Part shown: in pieces, positions 1 through 9,399 of the stretch | Layout of the letters: each line of letters starts with the position of its first letter | How positions within the stretch are numbered: position 1 is the stretch's first letter | NCBI GenBank assembly: GCA_964392965.1 | Contig: CAYMSA010000032.1 | Span: 1 to 18,190, forward strand | Source: CAYMSA01 sp964392965 | GTDB taxonomy: Bacteria; Actinomycetota; Coriobacteriia; Anaerosomatales; Anaerosomataceae | Direction: 5' to 3' | DNA length: 18,190 bases | The notes under the pieces: model-generated | Database searches by the model: none | Seen by the model: only the letters and a program-made list of their open reading frames with translations | What the model was told of the DNA's origin: nothing | Translations under genes and position numbers: made by a program

Positions 1-1
1 C

Positions 2-538
2 ACGCTGACCAGGAAACACGAAGGCCGGGACGCGCGTGCGGCCCGGCCTGTGGGCCTCGGCAGCGACCATTACAAAGAATGGCGGCCTCTGTTGGCCTAC
101 AGGGCGGGCTGCCCGCCCCAGCCTAGCCAAACGCCAGCAGAGCCCCCGGAAGCGCCAGATACGGCCCCACAGGCCGTTTCTGGGCGGCGAGGGCGCAAGC
201 CGCAGCTGCACCTGCCGATCGAGCAGCAGCTCGAAGTTGTTGAGCTGTACAAGGCTGGTGTCTCGGTCAAGGAGATCGCTGAGCGCTTCCACATCCACCG
301 CGCCACCGTGAGCGAGATCTGCAAGCGCAGGTGCATCCCGCTCCGTAACGAGAGCCGAGGGCTGACACGGGAGCAAGTGCAGGGCGCCGCGCTCCGGTAT
401 GTCCAGGGTGCGTCGCTCGCGACAGTCGCGAAGGAGTTCGGCTCGACTCCAACAACGATCCGCACGGCGCTGATGGCGGCTGGGATCGAGATGCGGCCAG
501 CGCGGTGCGGGAAGGGGAAGCGAGCGCATATCAGCTGA
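2..538 (+). CDS. Helix-turn-helix protein, recombinase-associated type, 5'-truncated at window edge
   Basis: The reading frame is open to the left edge, so the true start probably lies outside the window; a GTG at 50 is in frame but has no visible ribosome-binding site. The first part is Pro/Ala-rich and low in complexity. It is followed by a basic RRGRKP stretch and two helix-turn-helix units: one at about 261-329 (VKEIAERF..HRATVSEI) and one at about 411-488 (LATVAKEFGSTPTTIRTAL). Both resemble the HTH of Hin/resolvase-type recombinases. Short proteins of this kind commonly lie just downstream of serine recombinase genes in actinobacteria, so a DNA-binding or recombination-accessory role is likely. 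No catalytic recombinase domain is visible here. It converges on abiH with a 57-base gap and no clear terminator. Confidence 0.6.
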   Translation, partial: TLTRKHEGRDARAARPVGLGSDHYKEWRPLLAYRAGCPPQPSQTPAEPPEAPDTAPQAVSGRRGRKPQLHLPIEQQLEVVELYKAGVSVKEIAERFHIHRATVSEICKRRCIPLRNESRGLTREQVQGAALRYVQGASLATVAKEFGSTPTTIRTALMAAGIEMRPARCGKGKRAHIS

Positions 539-595
539 CGCTCCTCGGGTTTCAGGTGCTAAATCCAGGCGACCAGCAAACACCAAACATTCACG

Positions 596-1744
596 CTAGA
601 GTTTACTGCCATCTGCTGGAGAGGTATTGAGCCAGTTTCTGGCAGTTCCGGCGTCGTGCATAACGACATGGACATACTCCCTCAGCCGAGCGCGTTCGGA
701 TGGGGCAGCAAACTCAAGGAATTTGTCGCAGACCGCATCGACATCCCATACGTTTCCGCCCTCATTGAACCAGTAGAGAATGAGTTCCGGTGAGTATTTT
801 CTCACCCCATCGGATCGAGTGCGCTCAGTTCCGAGAGCGTCGGCAATATGTTTCCACCACCATCGATCGGATTCGCCGAGCGAACAACCAAAGATGATGA
901 AGAGTTCGGCATCATCAAACAAGTGGCGATACCGCAGGTCATTCTGAGCCCAAAATGGCTTGGCGAGCCTGAGCGCCGGATCTTGGTTACCACGCACATG
1001 CTGCGGAGTGTCTACGCCGAACAAGAGCGACCGAGGGATGCTCTGGTGTCCATGAGGGTGAACGACGTCCGACGTGACATAGGAAGAGAAATGGTCTCCC
1101 CACTCGCCAGCAACGGCACCCGGGTCGATCTTGAAGTCGAAGTTTCGGTCCACGGTTTTGTAGGGCCTCGGATCGAACTGCTGCTGATCAAGATAGACAA
1201 AGTCATCGAGCAGTGACGTGTAGTTGAAATTGACAAAGAAGAAGTTGAATACGTCGAAGTTGTTGATTCGCTTGGGGAATTGCAGTCGGGCGTAGTCGTC
1301 ACGATCGAGATCCCCCAAGAACTCCTGCAACGACATTACTGCCGAGTTGTTGTTCATTGAATCCGCGCCAAGTCGAACGAGTAGGGAGCTCGGCACCGCA
1401 AGTTCGAGGAACTGCGAGAACTGCTCCTGTATCCGCTTGAGTGATTCGCCGAGTTCGCGGGGTCGCACCCGATTCTCTCGAAGCATCTTTTCGACAACTG
1501 CTTCAACGTCACTCCAGTTGTCTTTCCTCGCGCGCTGCAGTTCCTCCATCTCCTGGAGAATCGGGTTTGTCTCATCAAATGATCGGAGTTTGAGGAAGTG
1601 GTAAAAACTGGCATACCGAGTATCAATCGGCATCTGGTAGTCGCTCGCCACCTGGAGGTCAAATCCGTTGCCAACGAATGCCATGATATTGTGTTGCACT
1701 TCCGGTGAGTCAAATCCGGCTGTCGTGTAGTCGCGATGCCCCAC
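596..1744 (-). CDS. abiH: AbiH-family abortive infection protein
   Basis: Abortive-infection AbiH family (PF14253-like), about 382 aa from the GTG at 1744. Visible family hallmarks are GNGFD at residues 25-29, NFNYTSL at 172-178, HPHGH at about 229-233, a following FGV at 242-244, and the late block GCSLGESDRWWW at 286-297. The molecular activity of AbiH is not established; the lactococcal member confers phage resistance. The frame can be extended upstream to 1810, but that would overlap the preceding gene by 64 bases. The GTG at 1744 lies two bases after that gene's TAA and is preceded by a GGAAAG-like site. GTG 1699 or ATG 1684 are alternatives, because AbiH proteins usually reach the GNGFD motif within about ten residues. 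It is the last gene of the seven-gene defence operon and looks AT-richer than hsdM or hsdR, which suggests separate acquisition. Confidence 0.86.
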   Translation of the reverse strand: MGHRDYTTAGFDSPEVQHNIMAFVGNGFDLQVASDYQMPIDTRYASFYHFLKLRSFDETNPILQEMEELQRARKDNWSDVEAVVEKMLRENRVRPRELGESLKRIQEQFSQFLELAVPSSLLVRLGADSMNNNSAVMSLQEFLGDLDRDDYARLQFPKRINNFDVFNFFFVNFNYTSLLDDFVYLDQQQFDPRPYKTVDRNFDFKIDPGAVAGEWGDHFSSYVTSDVVHPHGHQSIPRSLLFGVDTPQHVRGNQDPALRLAKPFWAQNDLRYRHLFDDAELFIIFGCSLGESDRWWWKHIADALGTERTRSDGVRKYSPELILYWFNEGGNVWDVDAVCDKFLEFAAPSERARLREYVHVVMHDAGTARNWLNTSPADGSKL

Positions 1745-1746
1745 GG

Positions 1747-2559
1747 TTACTTCACTTTCCGTCGCCACGGCGCTGACTGGTCGCCGTATGTGTCGAGCAC
1801 GATCTCGCACCAGGTGCGTCCGGCGTTGACCGCGAGGCGTGCATGCCTGGCGGTCAGATTGGATGCACGCGTGCGACCGTGGCCGCTACCCTCGGCATTG
1901 CGCAGTTCGGTGATCCCGATAGCGATTCCCTTGAGTCCGCCGAGCACCTTCTTGATAGACCCCGAGCTGTCGGCAGTGCCGCTCACGCCTGACGCCGACA
2001 GTCCGAGCGCGTCTTGCGTCTGAGTCAGGAGCGCAGGGAGGTCTGCGTCCCTGACTACCGTCTCCCCCAGGTGCTCCAGCACCGTCTTGGCGGTCGCTTC
2101 GATGAGTTCCTTGACTGCCCCGACGACACCGGCCGGGTCGGAGTCGAGCAGCAGTTCGATACGGCGGAAGGCGTCGCGGATTCCTGAGGCATCACGTAGC
2201 CCGTCCAAGCCCGAGAGGCTCGAGAGCGCACCGCCGACCATCGTGATCTTGCGACTCGGGTCGACCGAGAAGCCGTCGAGTTCGAGCACGCGAGTGAACG
2301 GAGTGATGTCGTCACCGCCAAACTCGATGAGGAAACTCTCGTAGACGCGGAGGACACGACGGATGTGTTCAAGGCTTGCCCAGTCAACGGATGCCTCGTA
2401 CTCGGCCCAGAGTGTGACGCGCTGGCCGCCAAGAAATGTAGTTGTCCCCGGAACGAAGCCTTCGGCTTGCCATATGCGATCGATCTCCCGGAGCACCATG
2501 CGCTGCGAGACGGCGTCGCGGAAGACGGCGCGCACACGGCCAGTGATGAGGTCAGTCAT
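1747..2559 (-). CDS. Abortive infection family protein with Abi_C (HEPN-like) C-terminal domain
   Basis: A 270-aa protein. Its second half (about 133-260) matches the pattern of the abortive-infection C-terminal domain (Abi_C, PF14355): LLLDSDPAGVVGAVKELIEA at about 136-155, then DLPALL, then KKVLGGLKGIAIGITELRN, then GSGHG and an ARHARLAVNAG helix. R220 and H227 (R-N-A-E-G-S-G-H) fit the R-x4-6-H pattern of HEPN ribonucleases, so RNA cleavage on infection is plausible but not shown. The N-terminal half (1-130) is not recognised and may sense or bind a partner. The ATG at 2559 lies 7 bases after the NTPase stop codon, and the stop lies 2 bases before the abiH start, so it is a coupled member of the defence operon. 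Confidence 0.8.
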   Translation of the reverse strand: MTDLITGRVRAVFRDAVSQRMVLREIDRIWQAEGFVPGTTTFLGGQRVTLWAEYEASVDWASLEHIRRVLRVYESFLIEFGGDDITPFTRVLELDGFSVDPSRKITMVGGALSSLSGLDGLRDASGIRDAFRRIELLLDSDPAGVVGAVKELIEATAKTVLEHLGETVVRDADLPALLTQTQDALGLSASGVSGTADSSGSIKKVLGGLKGIAIGITELRNAEGSGHGRTRASNLTARHARLAVNAGRTWCEIVLDTYGDQSAPWRRKVK

Positions 2560-2566
2560 GGCCGCT

Positions 2567-5500
2567 CTACTTATGCTTCCTGTTCACCTTGATAGGCGAC
2601 ACGTCCGCGTCGTACGAGCTGACAGTTCCGTGCTGTTTCAAGCACTCAAGGAGGGCTCGGTCTGCAGGTGTATTTGCGACATGCAGGGCGGTGCGTCCCA
2701 CTGCGGTCAGCTTCGAATAGTCGCCTCCCAGCTCCTGCAAGATCGCGAAGAGGTCTGCGCGGGCAAGGTCGCCAAGGTGCGGTTCGAGAAGGGGTACTAC
2801 GTACTGCGCAGAAGCGCCACCCTGCGCCATCTTCTGCACGACGGCGGACGGGATGGTGTGCCCGTGCTTCACAGCAAGGCGCGCCAGTTCATTCAGCCCT
2901 CGCTGCCCAGCGACCTCGGCGTACGCTTCAGGCTGCTCGACGATCACCCGCTTGATCGCGTCCTCGATCTCATTGTCGGCGAGAAGCGCCGCCAGATCCG
3001 GCTGCACCAGCTCCGGCGTCATGTAGCGCGCGAACTTCTCCGACTCGCGGATGAACGCCCTTCGCGTTGGCCAATCAGTCGCCGCAAGGTGCGCGTATGA
3101 CTCGGCGGTGTCCGAGATGATGTCGTGCTTGAGGAGTAGCGCGAACAAGTCGCCGGTCTCGGCAGCAATCTCCCCAATCTCGAGGTGGCTGCCCAGCTTC
3201 AAGCTCGCAACAAGGTCCGCGCGCAGTGTTGCGGCTGGCAGCTGCTCCCGCGCCGCAAGGATCGTGGTCGCCAACGTGGTCTTCTCGTCCTCGTCGGCCG
3301 ACTCAGCCTCGGTGAGCGTGCCTGCTGCGGCCAGCAGCGGAGCGAGGTGGGCATCGACTCCAAGAGCAGCAACGTATCGGCTGACGTTGTTGAACGTTGC
3401 AGGGAACCGCTGATGCATAGCCAACGCCGGCCACGCTCCCTCGGAGATGGCGCCAAGATCGACAACCTGGCACGCTGGCGCAGCGCGCTCAACCACGTCG
3501 GCCAGGCGAGGCGTCCCTTGCTCGAGTAGTTCCTCGAGCACTGCGATGAACTGCTCACCTGTATCGACCGCTGCGGAAGAGCCTTCGATCGCGCCCAGAT
3601 AGGCATCGATATGTTCGAGGACGTAGTCATAGACCGTCTTGTTCGCCGCTCGGATGACGTCGAGAGCAACCGTCTCGTCATTGCCAATCGCGAGGGTCAG
3701 GTTCTCATGCGTGATGTCGTACAAACTGCGCGAGACGAACGACGGACGGGCACTTGCCGAGAGCGGCGTCAGGCTAGGCAGCGTAATACTCGCCTCGGCG
3801 AAGAGCGCTCCAACTCGCTCTGCCTGGGCGGACATCCCGTCGTTCGTGAGGACGGAGAACTCCGCGTAGTGCGTTCGTAGATAATCGACGACCCGCGCGT
3901 CCGTGCGCTGCGCTGACGATGACAGATTCGCCAGTGCAACGTCTACTAGTTCTAGCTGCGAAGCGTCGTCCAGCTCCGCTTGGTTCACGAGGTAGAGAAG
4001 CGTTCTCGGCGACACTGTCACAAACCGCTGGACGAGTTGTGCGCGCTGCTCACCGGCGGTCAAGTACGCCTGCAGGAACTGCGTCTGCCTCTCTCCCAGG
4101 CCAACCAGCGAGCGAATCATGATGTCGGCTGCATCAACGTTGGTTGCAAGGAGACGATCAAGGATCGCGATGTTGTAGAGCGCTGGTTCTTTCAGTGCGC
4201 TCTTGCCACGTTCCCGCACGACGGCATCGACATCCTCCGGGCCGAGTTCAAAGTGCGCATCCATCAGGTCTCGCTCGACGTGGTGGATGATGAAGTTCGT
4301 CGCCGCTGGGCTTACGCGGTCGCCGTGGAACGTCGAGGTGTACAGCGTGAAGTTGCGGTTGATGTGTCCGGCCCGAACAAGCTGATAGGCCAAGCCGGGC
4401 TTGAGCAGTGCCTTGGCGACGTACTCAAGCGACTGCGCCGTCTCCTTGTAGGTCGCAGACGTACCTTCGCTCGCAGGCGTGTCGAGTTCCTTGAACATGA
4501 CTAGAAACTCTGGGCGCTTGATCAGATCACCCATGTCCGCACCGCGCAGGAACTTGATGTCCTCGAACTTCTCGTTGAGTTGTTCATTCAGCGGATCCCG
4601 ATCTGCATCGCTCCAGCTGTCAGCATCCAATGGATCACCGAGCGCGCCAACAAGGCTGGATCGCGAGAACGTTAGTACGTTGCCAGACGACATCTGCTGA
4701 CGGAGCTCTGGGTCACCATCCGCCGCAACGAAAGCCGCCCAGAACTCCGCACTTCGTAGATCCGCGTCCGACTTCGGGGCGCCATCAACCGAGGATGTCA
4801 AACCGTTCCGACGTCGGCTTCCTAGCGCTGAGGCCGAGGCTGCCGTCCGTTCGATGTGCGCCGCCAGCAAGTCCCCAAGGTGGGAGCTGCGCGACTCTGC
4901 GCCGCTCTTGCGTGCAAGCCGCTGCCGAAGCGTACGACGCTCGCCCTCGATCCGCTTGATGTTCTCGGTTACCAGCTCGCGACTGAGCTTGTAGAGGGTG
5001 TCCAGATTGCTCTTGCCGAGTCGGATCGTCTCGAAGTCCGTGAGGTGCGTGCTTTTGTAGAGCATCATCGCGAACAAGTCAGTCTCGCTCAGGTCGAGTT
5101 GCTCACCGTCGCCTGAGAAGATTCGATCGCGGAAGACGATGAACTCGTTGCGGACGTTCTTCAGTAGCCGCATATCAGGGACGTACTGCGCAGCCAGATC
5201 GAGCAGTTCCGGCTCCACCTTGTGCTCGATCTCGGCCAGCAACCGAGTCGCCAGGTTCCGTGCACTGCGATGCGTGATGAACGGCACCACCGGAATCACG
5301 AGATCAAAGAACTTGGTGCGGTTAGCACGCACCGCCTCAGCCTGCGCCGGATCCTCGATTGCCAGTACGCCTGTCTCGAGCTTGCGGCCTTCCGCCTCCA
5401 GCCCGATCCGGTCGAAGATGCTGTCCTTGATCGCGTAGATGAAGCGGATCGGCTTCTCGATCTGAGGCGAGGCGTTGAGCAACGTGTTCAGCGCACGCAG

Positions 5501-6262
5501 CGTCTCAAAGATGTGTGAGTCGTTAAAGCGGTCGATGTCCTCGAAGATCACGACGTCACGATCCGACACGTCGAAGAAGTAGACGATCTCGTCGAGGTAC
5601 TGGTCGAAGTACGACACAGCGTTGTCATCGAGGGTGACAGTCGCTGCGCCGGCGGACAGCTGCTTGATGCGGATCTTCCCGTAGAACAGCCAGCGCACCA
5701 GGAGCACCGCAGTCGTTGCCACGACCCAAACGATCAGATGCGTCCAGACGCCGAGGTCGTTCAGCGCCGTGAAGGTCGCTATAACCTGCGCAGTCCAGCC
5801 AGTCAGCAAGAAAATGACGGCAACGGCCAGACCGATCAGTGCAGCCGTGCCGAACTCTCTCCACCACCGGAAGCGCTCGATTCGACGAAATCTGGACGCA
5901 GGCGTCTTGCTCGGATCCTCCCGGTAAAGCAGCTGCTTGACGATCTCCTGCTGGATACGGTTCGTCGGAGTCGTGGCCTGCAGCGGCACCGACTCGTCTA
6001 ACTTGGACGCTTCAATCGGGGCAAGGGTCGACAGCGAAAGCTCGACAACGCGGCCGTCAAGTCGCTTTCCGAGCTCCCGCAAGATACTGCTCTTGCCGAC
6101 ACCGTAGTTTCCGGACAGCGCGATGTTACGGATTTCATCGTCTTCAAGTGCAGCCTCAAGCGCCGAGACGTAGCCACTGTGCTCAGCTTCGAGATACTCA
6201 GGGGTGAGTGGGATGAGGCTCCACTTGGACTTCTCGGTCGGCTCCTTCGGGGCGTGGTTCAT
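2567..6262 (-). CDS. YobI-family membrane P-loop NTPase with ankyrin-like C-terminus
   Basis: A very large (1231 aa) STAND/KAP-like NTPase whose N-terminus resembles the YobI P-loop NTPase family: LTPEYLEAEHSGYVSALEAAL leads into Walker A GNYGVGKSS at 51-59. Two hydrophobic segments (about 138-165 and 171-194) follow before Walker B DVVIFEDIDR at 236-245. This insertion of a membrane hairpin between Walker A and B is typical of KAP-type NTPases and would place the ATPase on the inner face of the membrane. Residues from about 480 onward form a long, mostly helical region without a domain I can name. Near the end (about 1181-1214) GRTALHVANTPADRALLECL looks like one ankyrin repeat. The ATG overlaps the hsdR stop (ATGA), with GGAGG ten bases upstream. 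Context suggests a signalling or effector role in defence; that role is inferred. Confidence 0.82.
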   Translation of the reverse strand: MNHAPKEPTEKSKWSLIPLTPEYLEAEHSGYVSALEAALEDDEIRNIALSGNYGVGKSSILRELGKRLDGRVVELSLSTLAPIEASKLDESVPLQATTPTNRIQQEIVKQLLYREDPSKTPASRFRRIERFRWWREFGTAALIGLAVAVIFLLTGWTAQVIATFTALNDLGVWTHLIVWVVATTAVLLVRWLFYGKIRIKQLSAGAATVTLDDNAVSYFDQYLDEIVYFFDVSDRDVVIFEDIDRFNDSHIFETLRALNTLLNASPQIEKPIRFIYAIKDSIFDRIGLEAEGRKLETGVLAIEDPAQAEAVRANRTKFFDLVIPVVPFITHRSARNLATRLLAEIEHKVEPELLDLAAQYVPDMRLLKNVRNEFIVFRDRIFSGDGEQLDLSETDLFAMMLYKSTHLTDFETIRLGKSNLDTLYKLSRELVTENIKRIEGERRTLRQRLARKSGAESRSSHLGDLLAAHIERTAASASALGSRRRNGLTSSVDGAPKSDADLRSAEFWAAFVAADGDPELRQQMSSGNVLTFSRSSLVGALGDPLDADSWSDADRDPLNEQLNEKFEDIKFLRGADMGDLIKRPEFLVMFKELDTPASEGTSATYKETAQSLEYVAKALLKPGLAYQLVRAGHINRNFTLYTSTFHGDRVSPAATNFIIHHVERDLMDAHFELGPEDVDAVVRERGKSALKEPALYNIAILDRLLATNVDAADIMIRSLVGLGERQTQFLQAYLTAGEQRAQLVQRFVTVSPRTLLYLVNQAELDDASQLELVDVALANLSSSAQRTDARVVDYLRTHYAEFSVLTNDGMSAQAERVGALFAEASITLPSLTPLSASARPSFVSRSLYDITHENLTLAIGNDETVALDVIRAANKTVYDYVLEHIDAYLGAIEGSSAAVDTGEQFIAVLEELLEQGTPRLADVVERAAPACQVVDLGAISEGAWPALAMHQRFPATFNNVSRYVAALGVDAHLAPLLAAAGTLTEAESADEDEKTTLATTILAAREQLPAATLRADLVASLKLGSHLEIGEIAAETGDLFALLLKHDIISDTAESYAHLAATDWPTRRAFIRESEKFARYMTPELVQPDLAALLADNEIEDAIKRVIVEQPEAYAEVAGQRGLNELARLAVKHGHTIPSAVVQKMAQGGASAQYVVPLLEPHLGDLARADLFAILQELGGDYSKLTAVGRTALHVANTPADRALLECLKQHGTVSSYDADVSPIKVNRKHK

Positions 6263-9200
6263 CCCTCCGATGCCTCCCCCTTAGCGAACAGCTCCGCCTG
6301 CTCCAGCACCAGTTCGATCGCCTTTGCCTCAGCGTCGGGCGGGTAGTCGTATTTGGCGAGCAGACGCCGCACCTTCGAGCGCATCGAGGCGCGGACGCTC
6401 TCCTTCTGATCCCAATCGATGACGACGCTGGTGCGCACGGCCCAGACAAGGTCGACGGCGATCTTCTTGAGGGTGGCATCGCCCATCTCCAGCACGGCAG
6501 CATCATTCTGGGCAATGGCGTCATAGAGAGCGACCTCGGCAGCGGACAGGCCGAGGTCGTCCTGGCGCTTGGCATCGTCGCGCATTTGCTTGGCGAGCTT
6601 GACCAGCTCCGCGATGATCTCCGCCGTCGTCAGCGATCGGTTCGTGTACCGATTGATCGCCTCGTCAAGCAGCTCGGAGAACTTCCGTGCCTGCACAAGG
6701 TTGGTGCGCTGCACGGTGCGGATCTGGTCGTTGAGGAGGCGCCGCAGCAACCCCATCTGGAGGTTGGGCTTGTCCTTCTCCGCGAGCGAGTCGAGGAACG
6801 CGTCGCTGAGGATCGACAGCTCTGGCGTCTCGACGCCTGCGAGCTTGTAAATGTCGACCACCTGGTCGGCAGCGACCGCCTCGTTGAGCAGCTGCCCGAG
6901 CGCCGTGTCGATCTCGACAGCCCCAGATCCGCCACGCCCAGAATCCGGATTCTGGATCTTCAAGATGGCGGCACGCACGTCAGTGAACAAGCGCACGTCG
7001 TTGCGGATCGCTGCCGCCTCGTCGCGCGCTCCAGCCAGAGCGAACGCCTTAGCCAGTGCGAGCACCTGGTCGTTGAAGCGCTTGGTGCGGTCGGGGTCGG
7101 CCATGACGAAGTCGAGCACCTTGGCGTACTCTGCCAGGCGCTGGGGGGCGGTGAGAGCTGGCGAGGAGTTGTAATCGACGCCGTGCAGCAGTCCCCGGAT
7201 GATGTCGTGCTTCTCCAGCATGACGGCGACCATGTCGTCGATCGGTACGCCTGCCTGGTCACGGTCGGAGGGTGAGTACTCCTGGAGGGCCGCCTGAAGG
7301 TTCGCGAACACGCCGATGTAGTCGACGATGAGCCCGCCGGGCTTGTCCCGGAAGGTGCGGTTGACTCGAGCGATGGCCTGCATGAGCCCTGCACCCTGCA
7401 TGGTCTTGTCGACGTACATCGTGTGCATGCTGGGCGCATCGAAGCCGGTCAGCCACATGTCGCGGACGATCACCAGTTCAAGTTCGTCGTCGGGGTTCTT
7501 GGCCCGGAGCTTGAGGTCTTTGCGGACGTCCTTGGAGTGGATGTGCGGCTGGAACTCGGCCGGGTCCGCTGCCGAACCGGTCATGACGACCTTGATCTTG
7601 CCCTTGGCCGGGTCGTCAGAATGCCAGTCGGGGCGGAGCGCGATGATCTTCTCGTAGAGCCTCACCGCGATGCGGCGGCTCATCGTGACGATCATGCCCT
7701 TACCGAACAGCGCCTCACGCCGCTTCTCCCAGTGCTCGACGATGTCCCGGGCAATGAGATCGAGCCGCGAGTCAGCACCGACGATGGCCTCCAGGCGCGA
7801 CCAGCGGGACTTCGCCGCCGTGGCGGCATCCTCTTCGACGGTCTCCGTGATCTCGTCCGCCAACTCGTCGAGCGCGGCGAGGTCATTGTCGGACAGGTCG
7901 ATCTTCGCCAGGCGCGATTCGTAGAAGATCTTCACCGTCGCGCCGTCCTCGACCGCACGCGTGAGGTCGTAGACGTCGATGTAGTCGCCGAACACCGAGC
8001 GCGTGGACTTGTCGTTCGATTCGATCGGTGTACCAGTGAAGCCGATGTAGGTAGCACCAGGCAACGCATCTCGCATGTGCTTCGCCAGACCTGAGCGCAA
8101 GCGCCCGTGACGATCCAGCGTCTCACCGAAGCCGTACTGGCTACGATGCGCCTCGTCCGCCACAACCACCACGTTGCGACGATCCGTCAGCACCGGGTTG
8201 GCATCGCCATCCTCACCTGGAGCGAACTTCTGCAGTGTCGTGAAGACGATGCCACCCGACGCGCGCTTCAGCTTCGTCCGCAGATCAGTACGAGTCGCGG
8301 CCTGCACAGGGGTCTCCGGGAGGATACGAGCAGGGGCGAACGTCTCGCCGAACAGCTGGTCGTCCAAGTCGTTGCGATCCGTGATGAACACCAGCGTCGG
8401 ATTCGCCATCCGAGGATCGCGCATGATCTTCGCGGCATAGAACACCATCTCGAAGCTCTTGCCCGACCCCTGGGTGTGCCAGACCACGCCTCCACGACGA
8501 TCACCATCAGGCCGGGACGCCTGCACGGTCGACTCGACCGCCGCGTTCACCGCCCAGTACTGGTGGTACTTCGCCACCCGCTTCACCAGCACCCGTGTCG
8601 GCTGCCCAGTGGCCTTGTCGGTGGCGGTCTCGTCGCTGAAGACGATGAAGTTTTGCAGCAAATCAAGGAACCGCTTCGGCTCGAACACTCCCTTGATCAG
8701 CACTTCAAGAGCCGGGCGGTCACTGACCACCTCGCGGCCCTCGATGGTCTTCCACGGCGCATAGTGTTCGAACGCTCCGGCGTAGCTGCTCATCGCCGCC
8801 GACGTGCCATCCGAGATGACCGTCACGGCATTGGGCACGAACACGGACGGGATGTCCTGCCGGTACGTCTGTACCTGGTTCCACGCCGACTTCAGCGTGG
8901 CGTGCTCGGCAGTCGGGTTCTTCAACTCCAGCAGCGCCAACGGCATACCATTGACGAGCACCAGAACGTCAGGCCGGCGGTTCTTGCCGTTCTCGACGAT
9001 CGTGAACTGGTTAATCGCCACCCAGTCGTTGTTCTCCGGCTGCTCGAAGTCGACCAGCCACAACCTGGTCGTCCGCAGCGCACCGTCAGCATCCCGACGC
9101 TCAACAGGCACGCCCTCCGTGATGAGCTGATGCAGTCGATAGTTCTCATCGATTGGGCTCTGCGACTCCGCACGCCGCACGCGCTTGATCGCCTCGTCGA

Positions 9201-9399
9201 TCAGGGCACGGGAAGTACTGAGGTTGATACGACGGATCGCATCACGCAGCCGCCCCCAGAGGAACACGTCCTCGTAGGAGTCGCGCTCCGCGCCCGGCTC
9301 ACCAGGAGCGATGTCCGGGCCGTGCAGGGTGCGGTATCCCAGCTCCGAGAAGTACTCCAACGCAGCCAGCTCGACAGTGTTCTCGTTGAACGCGCTCAC
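6259..9399 (-). CDS. hsdR: Type I restriction enzyme subunit R (HsdR)
   Basis: Restriction and translocation subunit of a type I R-M enzyme; it hydrolyses ATP to pull DNA and cuts at a distance. At 1046 aa it is close to type IC HsdR proteins. The nuclease motif is RPD (D144) followed by ELK (E158, K160), with QVQTYR at 175-180 as the usual fourth element. Helicase motifs follow: Walker A HTQGSGKS at 308-315, DEAH at 415-418, TGTPI, and further on DMWLTGFDAP and QAIARVNR. The C-terminal part (INRYTNRSLTTAEIIAELVKLAKQM) is the helical domain that contacts the methylase. It starts with GTG at 9399 in a GTGA overlap with the preceding gene and has GGAGG seven bases upstream. No frameshift or missing catalytic residue is visible, so the subunit appears functional. 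Confidence 0.97.
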   Translation of the reverse strand: MSAFNENTVELAALEYFSELGYRTLHGPDIAPGEPGAERDSYEDVFLWGRLRDAIRRINLSTSRALIDEAIKRVRRAESQSPIDENYRLHQLITEGVPVERRDADGALRTTRLWLVDFEQPENNDWVAINQFTIVENGKNRRPDVLVLVNGMPLALLELKNPTAEHATLKSAWNQVQTYRQDIPSVFVPNAVTVISDGTSAAMSSYAGAFEHYAPWKTIEGREVVSDRPALEVLIKGVFEPKRFLDLLQNFIVFSDETATDKATGQPTRVLVKRVAKYHQYWAVNAAVESTVQASRPDGDRRGGVVWHTQGSGKSFEMVFYAAKIMRDPRMANPTLVFITDRNDLDDQLFGETFAPARILPETPVQAATRTDLRTKLKRASGGIVFTTLQKFAPGEDGDANPVLTDRRNVVVVADEAHRSQYGFGETLDRHGRLRSGLAKHMRDALPGATYIGFTGTPIESNDKSTRSVFGDYIDVYDLTRAVEDGATVKIFYESRLAKIDLSDNDLAALDELADEITETVEEDAATAAKSRWSRLEAIVGADSRLDLIARDIVEHWEKRREALFGKGMIVTMSRRIAVRLYEKIIALRPDWHSDDPAKGKIKVVMTGSAADPAEFQPHIHSKDVRKDLKLRAKNPDDELELVIVRDMWLTGFDAPSMHTMYVDKTMQGAGLMQAIARVNRTFRDKPGGLIVDYIGVFANLQAALQEYSPSDRDQAGVPIDDMVAVMLEKHDIIRGLLHGVDYNSSPALTAPQRLAEYAKVLDFVMADPDRTKRFNDQVLALAKAFALAGARDEAAAIRNDVRLFTDVRAAILKIQNPDSGRGGSGAVEIDTALGQLLNEAVAADQVVDIYKLAGVETPELSILSDAFLDSLAEKDKPNLQMGLLRRLLNDQIRTVQRTNLVQARKFSELLDEAINRYTNRSLTTAEIIAELVKLAKQMRDDAKRQDDLGLSAAEVALYDAIAQNDAAVLEMGDATLKKIAVDLVWAVRTSVVIDWDQKESVRASMRSKVRRLLAKYDYPPDAEAKAIELVLEQAELFAKGEASEG

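Noticed and set aside
1745..1810. Upstream extension of abiH to the ATG at 1810
   Set aside because: It would overlap the Abi_C gene by 64 bases, and the added residues precede the usual AbiH start; the GTG at 1744 fits the compact operon better.
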